Assembly: GCA_945898025.1 (NCBI GenBank) | Contig: CAMDGT010000037.1 | Span: 1-8,539, forward strand | Length of the DNA stretch: 8,539 bases | Reading direction: 5' to 3' | Source of the DNA: Rickettsia typhi | GTDB taxonomy: Bacteria > Pseudomonadota > Alphaproteobacteria > Rickettsiales > UBA1997 | Part shown: piece by piece, positions 1 through 6,889 of the stretch | Position numbering within the stretch: the first letter of the stretch is position 1 | How the letters are laid out: each line of letters starts with the position of its first letter | Translations under genes and position numbers: made by a program | The notes under the pieces: generated by a model | Database searches by the model: none | Told to the model about the DNA's origin: nothing | Seen by the model: only the letters and a program-made list of their open reading frames with translations

Positions 1-1791
1 AGAAAAAGTAAATTATTTAATCGCCGAACTCTTTTTATTGGAGCTTCACAGGGAGTCCTTGGTTCTGCATTGATTGCAAGGCTTAGCTATCTCCAACTTA
101 TAAAACATCAAGAATATTCTATTCAATCTGATAGCAATAGAATAAAACATATTATCTCTCCCGCACCAAGAGGAGCAATACTTGATCGCTTCGGTTTTAA
201 TATGGTAAATAACGAAAGTAGCTATAGATTATTCCTTTATCTCAGCAACCGCAAAATTAATCTAAAATCGGTCGATAAGTTAGTTGAAATTCTTAATCTT
301 AATCAAGAACAAAAAGATGTTTTTCTTGCAAAAATAAAAAATGCACGAAGAAAAAATGTAATATCTTTAATTGATAATCTTAGTTGGAAAGATTTAACAA
401 AGATAGAAAGTAATTATCATCTACTTTCTGGACTATCTATCGAAACAGGGGTTATGAGAAGTTACCCATACCCCAATGAAACCGCTCATTTTATTGGTTA
501 TGTCTCGCTTCCATCAGACAAAGAAACTAACAATAACGAGCAAAATTTATTTATGCATCCAGATTTTAGAATTGGTAAATCTGGTATTGAAAGAAGTTTT
601 GATGAAGCTTTAAGAGGTAATTATGGAGTAAAATATGTTGAAGTCAATGTTCATGAGGTGCCGATAAGAAACCTTTCCAGTAAGCAGGCAATTGAAGGTT
701 CAAGAGTTCATTTAACCATTGATTTTCGCCTACAAAAATTTGCTACAGAAAGAATAAAAAACGAGGTTGCATCAGTAATTTTAATGGATGTTGAAAGCGG
801 AGAAGTGCTAGTTTATGCCTCATCTCCCGCATTTGACCCAAATCGCTTCGTTGAAGGGGTAACTCATAGCTACTGGAAAGAGTTAAATTCAGATATTAGA
901 AAGCCCCTTACCAATAAACCGATTTCTGCATTATACCCCCCCGGTTCACCTTTTAAATTAATGACAGCGATTGCAGGGCTTGAAAATGGCATAAATCCGC
1001 AAACAAAAGTTAATTGTAATGGTTATTATAAATTTGGCAGAAGAGCTTTTCACTGCTGGAAAGAAGGTGGACACGGTTCATTAAATTTAGTTGATGCAAT
1101 AATGCATTCTTGCAACACATATTTTTTTACCATTGCCAATCAAATCGGGGCGGAAAGAATCGCTGAAGTCTCAAAAAGATTTGGCTATGCAGAAAAACCA
1201 GATATAAGCCTTCATGGAGCAAAAACAGGGGTTGCACCAAATGATGAGTGGAAAAGAAAAGCCTTGAAGCAACAATGGTTTGCTGGAGACACATTAAATA
1301 CTGCGATTGGTCAAGGGTTTGTTTTAGCAAGCCCACTGCAAATGGCTGTAATTACCTCAAGAATTGCTAATGGTGGAGTTCCTATAAAGCCCTACCTAGT
1401 AAGAAATCAACATATATTTACACAATTCGATCAATTAAAATCAAAAAGAGTGGTAAGTGAAGAGCATTTAAGGTTAATTAAAGAGGGGATGAATCGTGTA
1501 ATGAACACTCCAGGTGGAACCGCCTTTGCAAAAAGAATTGAAATAAAAGGCTTTGAAATGGCTGGAAAAACCGGAACATCACAAGTAATTTCAAAGAGAG
1601 AAGATGAAATGACTGCAAGTGAGAATGCACTAAAAGCCAATCAAAACCATGCTATATTTGTTGGTTTTGCACCAGTTTCTAAGCCTCGTTATGCAATTTC
1701 AGTTGTGGTTGAGCATGGAAAAAGTGGTTCACAAGCCGCCGCTCCAATTGGTCGAGATATATTACTCGAAGCTCAAAAAATACAATTGTAA
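1..1791 (+). CDS. mrdA: Penicillin-binding protein 2 (peptidoglycan D,D-transpeptidase), 5'-truncated by window edge
   Basis: PBP2 cross-links peptidoglycan during side-wall elongation, working with RodA and MreBCD at the inner membrane. The frame is open from base 1 to TAA at 1789-1791, giving 596 visible residues; residues here are numbered from the first visible codon. A basic stretch followed by a hydrophobic segment at about residues 11-33 is the membrane anchor. PRGAILDRFG at 56-65 opens the dimerisation domain. The transpeptidase domain has all three active-site motifs: S316-P-F-K319 (nucleophile), S370-C-N372 and K523-T-G-T526. The C-terminal ending, with SVVVEHG and AAAPIGRDILLE, is typical of alphaproteobacterial PBP2 rather than FtsI. 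An in-frame TTG at 70 is not the true start, because the anchor and matching sequence continue upstream to the edge. The next gene, lolD, is convergent, so rodA does not directly follow. Confidence 0.95.
   Translation, partial: RKSKLFNRRTLFIGASQGVLGSALIARLSYLQLIKHQEYSIQSDSNRIKHIISPAPRGAILDRFGFNMVNNESSYRLFLYLSNRKINLKSVDKLVEILNLNQEQKDVFLAKIKNARRKNVISLIDNLSWKDLTKIESNYHLLSGLSIETGVMRSYPYPNETAHFIGYVSLPSDKETNNNEQNLFMHPDFRIGKSGIERSFDEALRGNYGVKYVEVNVHEVPIRNLSSKQAIEGSRVHLTIDFRLQKFATERIKNEVASVILMDVESGEVLVYASSPAFDPNRFVEGVTHSYWKELNSDIRKPLTNKPISALYPPGSPFKLMTAIAGLENGINPQTKVNCNGYYKFGRRAFHCWKEGGHGSLNLVDAIMHSCNTYFFTIANQIGAERIAEVSKRFGYAEKPDISLHGAKTGVAPNDEWKRKALKQQWFAGDTLNTAIGQGFVLASPLQMAVITSRIANGGVPIKPYLVRNQHIFTQFDQLKSKRVVSEEHLRLIKEGMNRVMNTPGGTAFAKRIEIKGFEMAGKTGTSQVISKREDEMTASENALKANQNHAIFVGFAPVSKPRYAISVVVEHGKSGSQAAAPIGRDILLEAQKIQL
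936..942 (+). repeat. C7 homopolymer inside mrdA
   Basis: Seven consecutive C encode the Pro-Pro just before the G-S-P-F-K active-site motif of PBP2. Long C runs are rare in DNA this AT-rich. The frame is intact across it. The simplest reading is two CCC proline codons next to TAC, with no need for a regulatory role. Confidence 0.5.
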
Positions 1792-1798
1792 ACCAATT
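1775..1798 (-). terminator. Possible weak terminator of the argB-lolD unit, overlapping the mrdA 3' end
   Basis: On the - strand, arms AATTG and CAATT (1794-1798 and 1784-1788) enclose a 5-base loop and are followed, after three bases, by six T (1775-1780). The position, just after the lolD stop, is right for a terminator. The stem is only 5 bp and mostly A/T, so its strength is doubtful. It lies partly inside the last codons of mrdA. Confidence 0.3.
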
Positions 1799-2531
1799 AA
1801 ACAGAAGATAAAGAGCCGTCTTTGATAGAAAGAATACGATTAGCCTTTTTAGCAAGCTCATTATTATGAGTTACCATTAAACAGCCAATTTTATATTCAC
1901 CAGCAAGATTTTTTAACAACTCAAATACTTTAAGAGATATACTGGAATCAAGGTTGCCTGTTGGTTCATCAGCAAGAATAATTGATGGCTTTGAAATTAC
2001 GGCTCTTGCAATTGCAACCCTTTGTTGCTGACCTCCTGACAATTGAGAAATTCTATAATCTACTCTATCTAATAAATCAACTTTTGTCAAAATTTGCTTA
2101 GCTTCTTCAAATGCATATTTTTTATCGTAACCCTTAATTAAAAGAGGCATTGCAACATTTTCAAGAGCAGAAAATTCTGGCATTAAATGATGAAATTGAT
2201 AAATAAAGCCAATATGATTTTTCCTTGTTTCGGTTCTTAATTTATCGCAAGACGATGATTCTATTTTTATATTATCAACAATTATTAATCCAGAATCTTT
2301 GTTACAAACATCTAATAAACCAGCAATCTGCAGTAAAGTTGTTTTTCCAGAACCAGAAGGACCTGTCAAAGCAACAATCTCGCCCTTTACAACTTGCAAG
2401 GAGATATTTTTTAATATAACAACCCTGATGTCTGTATTTTTATTATTTTTTGATTTATGGTCGTCAATTTTAACGGAAAAAGACTTATTTACAGAAATAA
2501 GCTCAAGAGCTGTATTATTGCTTACAATCAT
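1797..2531 (-). CDS. lolD: LolD-like ATPase of the lipoprotein-releasing ABC transporter
   Basis: LolD is the cytoplasmic ATPase that, with LolC/LolE-type membrane subunits, drives release of outer-membrane lipoproteins from the inner membrane. The 244-residue protein has a complete ABC ATPase set: Walker A GPSGSGKT at 57-64, Q-loop Q112, signature LSGGQ at 164-168, Walker B IILADE at 184-189 and switch H222. The segment after the Q-loop, QFHHLMPEFSALENVAMPLL (112-131), is characteristic of LolD and separates it from FtsE and MacB-type relatives. Residues about 22-35 form a Lys/Asn/Asp-rich insertion between early beta strands that is longer than usual. The ATG lies 3 bases after the carD stop with no clear Shine-Dalgarno, so coupled translation is likely. 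No lolC/lolE gene is in the window. Confidence 0.9.
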   Translation of the reverse strand: MIVSNNTALELISVNKSFSVKIDDHKSKNNKNTDIRVVILKNISLQVVKGEIVALTGPSGSGKTTLLQIAGLLDVCNKDSGLIIVDNIKIESSSCDKLRTETRKNHIGFIYQFHHLMPEFSALENVAMPLLIKGYDKKYAFEEAKQILTKVDLLDRVDYRISQLSGGQQQRVAIARAVISKPSIILADEPTGNLDSSISLKVFELLKNLAGEYKIGCLMVTHNNELAKKANRILSIKDGSLSSV

Positions 2532-2534
2532 AAT

Positions 2535-3773
2535 TTAGCTATCTTTATCATTAAAATCTTCATCATCGAAGGTTCCGTAGTCCTCATCTTCGCTTTCAAA
2601 ATCTCCATCCTCCTCCTCCTCATCCTCGTCCTCTTCTTCGTAGGAATCTTTATCTTCATCTTCAAGATCTTTGTTTTTTAGAAGACTTTTATTTTTTTCA
2701 AAGTCATCAAAGTCAAAATCATCAAACTCATTGACTTTTTTTCTATCTTTAATATCGCTTTCTATTTTATCTCTAGCGGTTAAGATAATTTTGTCTCTTG
2801 CTTCTTCAAAAGCAATTTTATAAATTGCAGAATATTCAGTTGCAAGCCTGTATATAGCTGTTTCGTATATTATTCTTTCACTGTATGATCTTTCTGTGTC
2901 ATCGATATCTCTAGTTAAATCCCTTAAAACTTCTGCAAGCATTATTATGTCGCCAGAATTAATCTTTGTTTCATATTCTTGAGCTCTACGACTCCACATT
3001 CCCTTCATTTTTTTAACACCGCTTCTTAATATTCCGAGGACTTCATCCATTTTAGTCTTTGAAACCAAAGCTCTCAGACCAGATTTTTCAGACCCAATAA
3101 CTGGAACCCTAATACTAAGCTTTTCTTTCTCAAAATATAGTAAATAACAACCTACTTCTGTATTTTGAATGTTTATAATTTCTATTTGAGTGAGTGCACC
3201 AACTCCATGAGCAGGATAAATTAATTTATCACCGACGACAAATTGACTGTTTTTTACTTCTTTTTTAACAACTTCATTTTTTTTAGCTTCATCAATGACC
3301 ACTTCTTTTTTATTATTTTCAATATTTTTTGATTGCACATCTTTACTATTAAATAGATGAAAAGATGCTTTAATATCAAGGTTTTTAGATAATTTTTCTT
3401 GAGTTTCTGTTGGTGGTTTAGATTTTTTATCGCTTATTTTATCATAATTAGTCTTTTTTAATTTTTGTTTTTCATCTTTTTTTGCAGTATTTTTATCTTT
3501 TGCGATATTAGTAGATTTTTTAGATTGTTTTTTGTTTTCAGAATTGGAGCTTTCTTTCTTGTTTTTATAATCATTAACCGCAGGATTGATAATGTTATCT
3601 TTAGGTTTTTTTGAAGAGCTTTTTTTAACATTTTTTAAATCTTTAAGACTTTCTTTTATGTCTTTAGTTTTATTATTTTTTATTATAGTTTTTTTATGCG
3701 AGTTTTTGTTGCCAAGCTCTATTTTTTTTATTTTTTTTAGAACTTTTTTATTATTCTTTTTTGCTTTAGTCAT
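2535..3773 (-). CDS. CarD/CdnL-family RNA-polymerase-binding regulator with large basic and acidic extensions
   Basis: CarD/CdnL proteins bind the RNA polymerase beta subunit and stabilise open promoter complexes. The core is at residues 177-340 of 412. It has the RNAP-interaction domain beginning FVVGDKLIYPAHGVG (178-192), with RVPV at 222-225, then a helical part with the family's conserved tryptophan at W260 (GMWSRRAQEY) and AEVLRDL at 280-286. Family members are usually about 160-190 residues. The excess here is an N-terminal arm, residues 1-176, with 54 Lys and little hydrophobic content, and a C-terminal tail, residues 351-412, with 35 Asp or Glu. There is no methionine between M1 and the core, and the preceding gene ends only 11 bases upstream, which supports the long form, although an internal TTG or GTG start cannot be excluded. 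It lies between the gamma-carbonic-anhydrase gene and lolD. The extensions are likely disordered. Myxococcus CarD also pairs this core with charged regions, but arranged differently. Confidence 0.88.
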   Translation of the reverse strand: MTKAKKNNKKVLKKIKKIELGNKNSHKKTIIKNNKTKDIKESLKDLKNVKKSSSKKPKDNIINPAVNDYKNKKESSNSENKKQSKKSTNIAKDKNTAKKDEKQKLKKTNYDKISDKKSKPPTETQEKLSKNLDIKASFHLFNSKDVQSKNIENNKKEVVIDEAKKNEVVKKEVKNSQFVVGDKLIYPAHGVGALTQIEIINIQNTEVGCYLLYFEKEKLSIRVPVIGSEKSGLRALVSKTKMDEVLGILRSGVKKMKGMWSRRAQEYETKINSGDIIMLAEVLRDLTRDIDDTERSYSERIIYETAIYRLATEYSAIYKIAFEEARDKIILTARDKIESDIKDRKKVNEFDDFDFDDFEKNKSLLKNKDLEDEDKDSYEEEDEDEEEEDGDFESEDEDYGTFDDEDFNDKDS

Positions 3774-3784
3774 TTTAACTTAAA

Positions 3785-4348
3785 TTAATCGTTGCTATTA
3801 TTTAGTTTGTACTCATTTGCTAGTTCAAGATAATTTTCCGCGGATGTTTTGATATATCCAACTTCTTCTTCTGTCATTTTGCGAAAAAACTTTGCAGGAT
3901 TGCCAGCCCAAATTTCATAAGATTTGACTATTTTTTTAGGAGTAAGAACTGCACCAGCAGCTAACATGCCGTATTTTTCAACTTTCGCAAGGTCCATAAT
4001 AATAGCACCCATCCCTATAAATGCAAAATCTTCAATTGTGCAAGCATGAATTATTGCATTATGACCAATTGTGACAAAACTGCCAATTGAAACAGGGGCA
4101 CCAGCATCGCCGGTTTTATTTTGTAAATGATTAGGGCGAGTTCCGTGGACTATTGATCCATCTTGTATGTTAGTATACTCACCGACAGAAATTTTTGTGA
4201 CATCGCCTCTTAAAACGCAATTATACCAAATTCCTGAGCCCTTACCTATTTTAACATCTCCAGATATAATTGCATTACTAGCAACAAATGCACTATTATC
4301 AATATTCGGACGGATATTACGATAGGTGATAATATTCTTATTGTTCAT
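3785..4348 (-). CDS. Gamma-carbonic-anhydrase-family left-handed beta-helix protein
   Basis: This 187-residue protein belongs to the YrdA/PaaY/CaiE branch of the gamma-carbonic-anhydrase superfamily, trimers built from hexapeptide-repeat left-handed beta helices. Repeats run from about residue 14 to 135 (for example AIISGDVKIGKGSGIWYNCV), followed by a C-terminal helix. The three expected metal-ligand histidines are present: H68 (SIVHGT), H96 and H101 (TIGHNAIIHAC). R47 and D49 (LRGDV) and Q62 match conserved active-site positions. The long acidic loop of the archaeal Cam enzyme is absent, as in most bacterial homologues, so carbonic anhydrase activity is plausible but unproven. The ATG lies 3 bases after argB with no visible Shine-Dalgarno. 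The true substrate of this family is often unknown. Confidence 0.9.
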   Translation of the reverse strand: MNNKNIITYRNIRPNIDNSAFVASNAIISGDVKIGKGSGIWYNCVLRGDVTKISVGEYTNIQDGSIVHGTRPNHLQNKTGDAGAPVSIGSFVTIGHNAIIHACTIEDFAFIGMGAIIMDLAKVEKYGMLAAGAVLTPKKIVKSYEIWAGNPAKFFRKMTEEEVGYIKTSAENYLELANEYKLNNSND

Positions 4349-4351
4349 TTT

Positions 4352-5275
4352 TTAAGAAATCATTGTTCCTATTCCCATTTCGGTAAATAGCTCCATCAGG
4401 AGTATGTTTTCAATGTTACCATTAAGAATGTGCGCACAGCTTACTCCTGCCTCAATTGCATTAAGACAAGTTTCAACTTTAGGAATCATTCCACCAGTAA
4501 TTTTACCTTGACTAATCATTTGTTTAGCAGTATTAGCATTGAGTTTACCAACCAGCTCTCCACTTGGCAATAAGACACCATTAACATCGGAAAGAATGAT
4601 TAATTTTAGAGCCTGCAAAGAAGAAGCAATTGCACCGGCAAAGGTATCAGCATTGATATTAAAAGTTTCACCGTTATCTCCGACTCCAATAGGTGCAATA
4701 ACAGGAACTATATCGGAATCTTCAAATAAACCCAAAACTTCAGAATCAACTCTATATGGTTCACCAACAAAACCAAGATTTAGTATTTTTTCAATATTTG
4801 AATCTGGATCTTTTTTTGTTCTGGTTAGTTTTTTAGCCTTTACCAAATTGGCATCTTTTCCAGAAATACCAATTGCCTTACCGCCACAATTGGCAATTTC
4901 AGTTACTATCATTTTATTTATTGATCCTGAAAGAACCATCTCTACGATGCTTACCGTATCTAAATCTGTAACTCTAAGACCATCAACAAAAGATGATTTC
5001 ATATTAAGTTTTTCAAGCATAGCACCAATTTGGGGCCCACCACCATGAACCACAATTGGATTAATTCCAACCTGTTTTAGTAAAACTATATTTTTAGCAA
5101 AATTTTTAAGATTTTTATCTCCACCCATAGCACTACCACCAAACTTTATAACAAAGGTTTCTCCTGCGAAGCGACGCATATAAGGTAAAGCTTCGCATAA
5201 TATATTGGCTTTTTTATTTAATTCTTCGTCGTTAATATTTGTTTGTATAGAAATGTTATCGCTTTTATCTGACAT
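4352..5275 (-). CDS. argB: Acetylglutamate kinase
   Basis: ArgB phosphorylates N-acetyl-L-glutamate with ATP, the second step of arginine synthesis, in the cytoplasm. The 307-residue protein is a complete amino acid kinase: K44-F-G-G47 and G51 bind phosphate, HGGGPQIG (77-84) binds nucleotide and substrate, R101 and N206-I-N208-A lie in the substrate site, SDVNGV (229-234) contains the catalytic-site Asp, and GGMIPK (261-266) ends in the ATP-site lysine. The N-terminal extension with ALPYMRRF (29-36) is typical of alphaproteobacterial and arginine-regulated ArgB, so feedback inhibition by arginine is possible. It opens the second - strand block. It is the only gene in the window with a clear Shine-Dalgarno (AAGGG, 6 bases before ATG), and it follows a possible promoter. 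No other arginine gene is nearby. Confidence 0.97.
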   Translation of the reverse strand: MSDKSDNISIQTNINDEELNKKANILCEALPYMRRFAGETFVIKFGGSAMGGDKNLKNFAKNIVLLKQVGINPIVVHGGGPQIGAMLEKLNMKSSFVDGLRVTDLDTVSIVEMVLSGSINKMIVTEIANCGGKAIGISGKDANLVKAKKLTRTKKDPDSNIEKILNLGFVGEPYRVDSEVLGLFEDSDIVPVIAPIGVGDNGETFNINADTFAGAIASSLQALKLIILSDVNGVLLPSGELVGKLNANTAKQMISQGKITGGMIPKVETCLNAIEAGVSCAHILNGNIENILLMELFTEMGIGTMIS

Positions 5276-5281
5276 AATAAA

Positions 5282-5286
5282 CCCTT
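5282..5286 (-). promoter_or_regulatory. Ribosome binding site of argB
   Basis: On the - strand AAGGG lies 6 bases upstream of the argB ATG. It supports the chosen start and, since the downstream genes lack such a motif, supports argB as the first gene of its unit. Confidence 0.6.
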
Positions 5287-5327
5287 AATTTTGTTGGTTG
5301 AATTTCTATTTTAACTGTAAATGTTAA

Positions 5328-5333
5328 ATTATA
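5328..5333 (-). promoter_or_regulatory. Candidate -10 box for the argB-lolD unit
   Basis: A perfect TATAAT is present on the - strand, 52 bases upstream of the argB ATG, in the only real intergenic gap. It would give a leader of roughly 45 bases. No good -35 element stands at 16-18 bases upstream, and TATAAT arises easily by chance in sequence this AT-rich. Confidence 0.35.
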
Positions 5334-5362
5334 AATTAGAAAATTGTTAGAAAGTTGATTGC

Positions 5363-5388
5363 AAAAAATATAAATTTAAAATTTTATA
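5363..5388 (-). terminator. Possible AT-only terminator after bioD
   Basis: On the - strand an imperfect inverted repeat with outer arms TATAAA and TTTATA (5383-5388 and 5369-5374) spans the bioD stop codon and is followed directly by six T (5363-5368). The stem contains no G or C, so it may not work. Its place at the block boundary is the main argument for it. Confidence 0.25.
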
Positions 5389-6056
5389 TCAAGAAAATCT
5401 TTTAAAAAACTACCATAATTTGCAAAAACTTTTTGATTACTAAAATTGCTAATTATATCAATAAATTCTAAATCTTTGATTCCAGAATTGCAATCAATCA
5501 TTGGAGAATTATTCAAAATTACTCCAGCAACTTTAATGTCATAAAAATCAATTGCTTTTAAAGCTGTCAAAGTGTGACTAATTGAGCCTAAATAATTGCT
5601 GGTTATTAAAATAATTGGAATTTTTAAAGCTTTCGCTAAATCCAAAAAATTTTTATCTTCATTGATTGGCGTCATTACACCTCCCGCACCTTCAATTAGC
5701 AATATTTGATTATTAATTTTCGATTTAGTAATTTTACTTTGACAGAAAATGACTAAATCATTAAAAACAATTTTAGAATTATTTTTTTTTGCAGCAATAT
5801 TTGGAGATACAGCATCAGCAAAATGATATGGTGTAATATTTTCAATATTTTCGCGACTAACTTCAAAGCCTAAAGATTCTAATATTTTTGCACTATCACT
5901 ATTTTTATCTTCAAATAAAAAACCGCTCGCAATCGGCTTTATTGCATTAATTACGATATTTTTAGAAGTAATCTCTTTTATAATTTGTTGAATAATATGT
6001 GTTTTACCTATATCCGTACCAATTGCAAACACAAAATATGCTTTTTTATTAAACAT
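5376..6056 (-). CDS. bioD: Dethiobiotin synthetase
   Basis: BioD closes the ureido ring of dethiobiotin from 7,8-diaminopelargonic acid, CO2 and ATP, the penultimate step of biotin synthesis. The 226-residue length fits the family. Visible motifs are the P-loop GTDIGKT (13-19), IKPIASG (39-45) with the substrate-site lysine K40, NSDS with D54, TPYHFADAVSPNIAA (75-89), EGAGGVMTP (122-130) with the Mg-site glutamate E122, and the dimer-interface segment TSNYLGSISHTLTALKAI (152-169). L181-N-N183 matches the nucleotide-base site. The ATG lies 3 bases after the amiD stop without a Shine-Dalgarno. It is the last gene of its block. No bioA, bioB or bioF is present in the window. Its DNA is visibly more AT-rich than argB, which lies 100 bases away. 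Confidence 0.93.
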   Translation of the reverse strand: MFNKKAYFVFAIGTDIGKTHIIQQIIKEITSKNIVINAIKPIASGFLFEDKNSDSAKILESLGFEVSRENIENITPYHFADAVSPNIAAKKNNSKIVFNDLVIFCQSKITKSKINNQILLIEGAGGVMTPINEDKNFLDLAKALKIPIILITSNYLGSISHTLTALKAIDFYDIKVAGVILNNSPMIDCNSGIKDLEFIDIISNFSNQKVFANYGSFLKDFLDIKF

Positions 6057-6059
6057 AAA

Positions 6060-6887
6060 TTAATTATTACAACATAATTGATTGTAAATATCTTCTAAAA
6101 TTAATTGAGAGCTGTAATACCAATATTCCGAAGCATTTTGATTTTCAATCAAAAACTTACTTCTGTTAAATCTACGATTAAAAACTATTGATAAATTAAG
6201 CATTTCTTCATCAAAAACATTATTAAAATTCGTTACTAAATAGCCAATTTTATGTAATTTTATTTTTACATCAATAAGATCTGCTTTTTTAATATTATTA
6301 TTACTTTTAACAACACCATCTAAAGCAAAAAAAACTATATCTGGTTGTTTTTTTAAATATCCTGCTATGTATTTTACGGTTGTATTGCTTTGATAAAAAG
6401 ACAAATTATTGTTTTTTAGAAAATTCCAAATAAATAATTGAGACGGATCTTGTTTTCGGTTTAAAAACTTAGTTTCTTGATGGTATGCAACATCAGAATG
6501 ACCAACAATATTTTGATTTAAAATATTATATTTATTTTTTAATTCTTTTATTAGCCATATTAAAGACTTCATTTGCCTTCTACTGAAATTCTTTTTAAAT
6601 GGCGACGGATTAACTAATTCAATGCCGATTGAAGATTGGTTAAGACCATCACAGCCATTCCAGTAACTAACACCAGAATGATAAGCAATGTTGCAATCGT
6701 CAACTAATTGGAATATATCTCCCGAGTAATCGATTAGATAATGAGCACTAACTTGATGTTCTTTTAATAAATTTAATGCTATCTCGAAATTTTTTGCTTC
6801 AATATGATGAATCACTAAATTGGTAATTTCTCTTTTATTTGTTTGAATAAAAAAATCATTAAATTTTTTTGTAAAATCAATTCTCAT
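6060..6887 (-). CDS. amiD: AmiD/AmpD-type N-acetylmuramoyl-L-alanine amidase with C-terminal peptidoglycan-binding-like domain
   Basis: This zinc amidase family cleaves the bond between MurNAc (or anhydroMurNAc) and the stem-peptide L-Ala, in wall turnover or recycling. The Amidase_2 domain covers about residues 20-155: H27 in VIHH, VSAHYLID (46-53), H70 in AYHSGVSYW, E90 in SIGIELVNP, H130 in GHSDVA, and K145-x-D147. H27, H130 and D147 are the expected zinc ligands and E90 the catalytic residue. Residues about 170-245 look like a degenerate peptidoglycan-binding helical domain (LHKIGYLVTN, then VFNRRF). The 275-residue length and two domains fit AmiD rather than the roughly 190-residue AmpD. 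No signal peptide or lipobox is visible, unlike E. coli AmiD, so a cytoplasmic location is possible. The loop between H130 and D147 is about seven residues longer than usual, and the usual DPG is DPS. Confidence 0.86.
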   Translation of the reverse strand: MRIDFTKKFNDFFIQTNKREITNLVIHHIEAKNFEIALNLLKEHQVSAHYLIDYSGDIFQLVDDCNIAYHSGVSYWNGCDGLNQSSIGIELVNPSPFKKNFSRRQMKSLIWLIKELKNKYNILNQNIVGHSDVAYHQETKFLNRKQDPSQLFIWNFLKNNNLSFYQSNTTVKYIAGYLKKQPDIVFFALDGVVKSNNNIKKADLIDVKIKLHKIGYLVTNFNNVFDEEMLNLSIVFNRRFNRSKFLIENQNASEYWYYSSQLILEDIYNQLCCNN

Positions 6888-6889
6888 AT

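Noticed and set aside
70..72. TTG as the start codon of mrdA
   Set aside because: The same frame is open to base 1 and encodes the basic and hydrophobic anchor expected in PBP2, so the true start lies upstream of the window.
1781..1790. Perfect 10-base palindrome TACAATTGTA as an operator
   Set aside because: It lies across the last codons of mrdA and far from any start; a short AT palindrome is expected by chance here.
2580..2660. Short TCC/TCT/TCA-rich repeats on the + strand that look like a tandem array
   Set aside because: They are the reverse complement of GAA/GAT/GAG codons for the acidic tail of the CarD-family protein.
2225..2681. Overlapping + strand open frames opposite lolD and the carD 3' end
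   Set aside because: They are low-complexity or hydrophobic by-products of the opposite-strand genes, with no start signals or homology that I recognise.
4539..5048. 169-codon open frame on the + strand opposite argB
   Set aside because: It is fully antisense to a clear acetylglutamate kinase and has no recognisable domain.
5276..5375. A small gene or riboswitch in the intergenic gap
   Set aside because: No open frame with a start and no GC-containing stems are visible in 100 bases of mostly A/T; only promoter-, RBS- and terminator-like signals were found.
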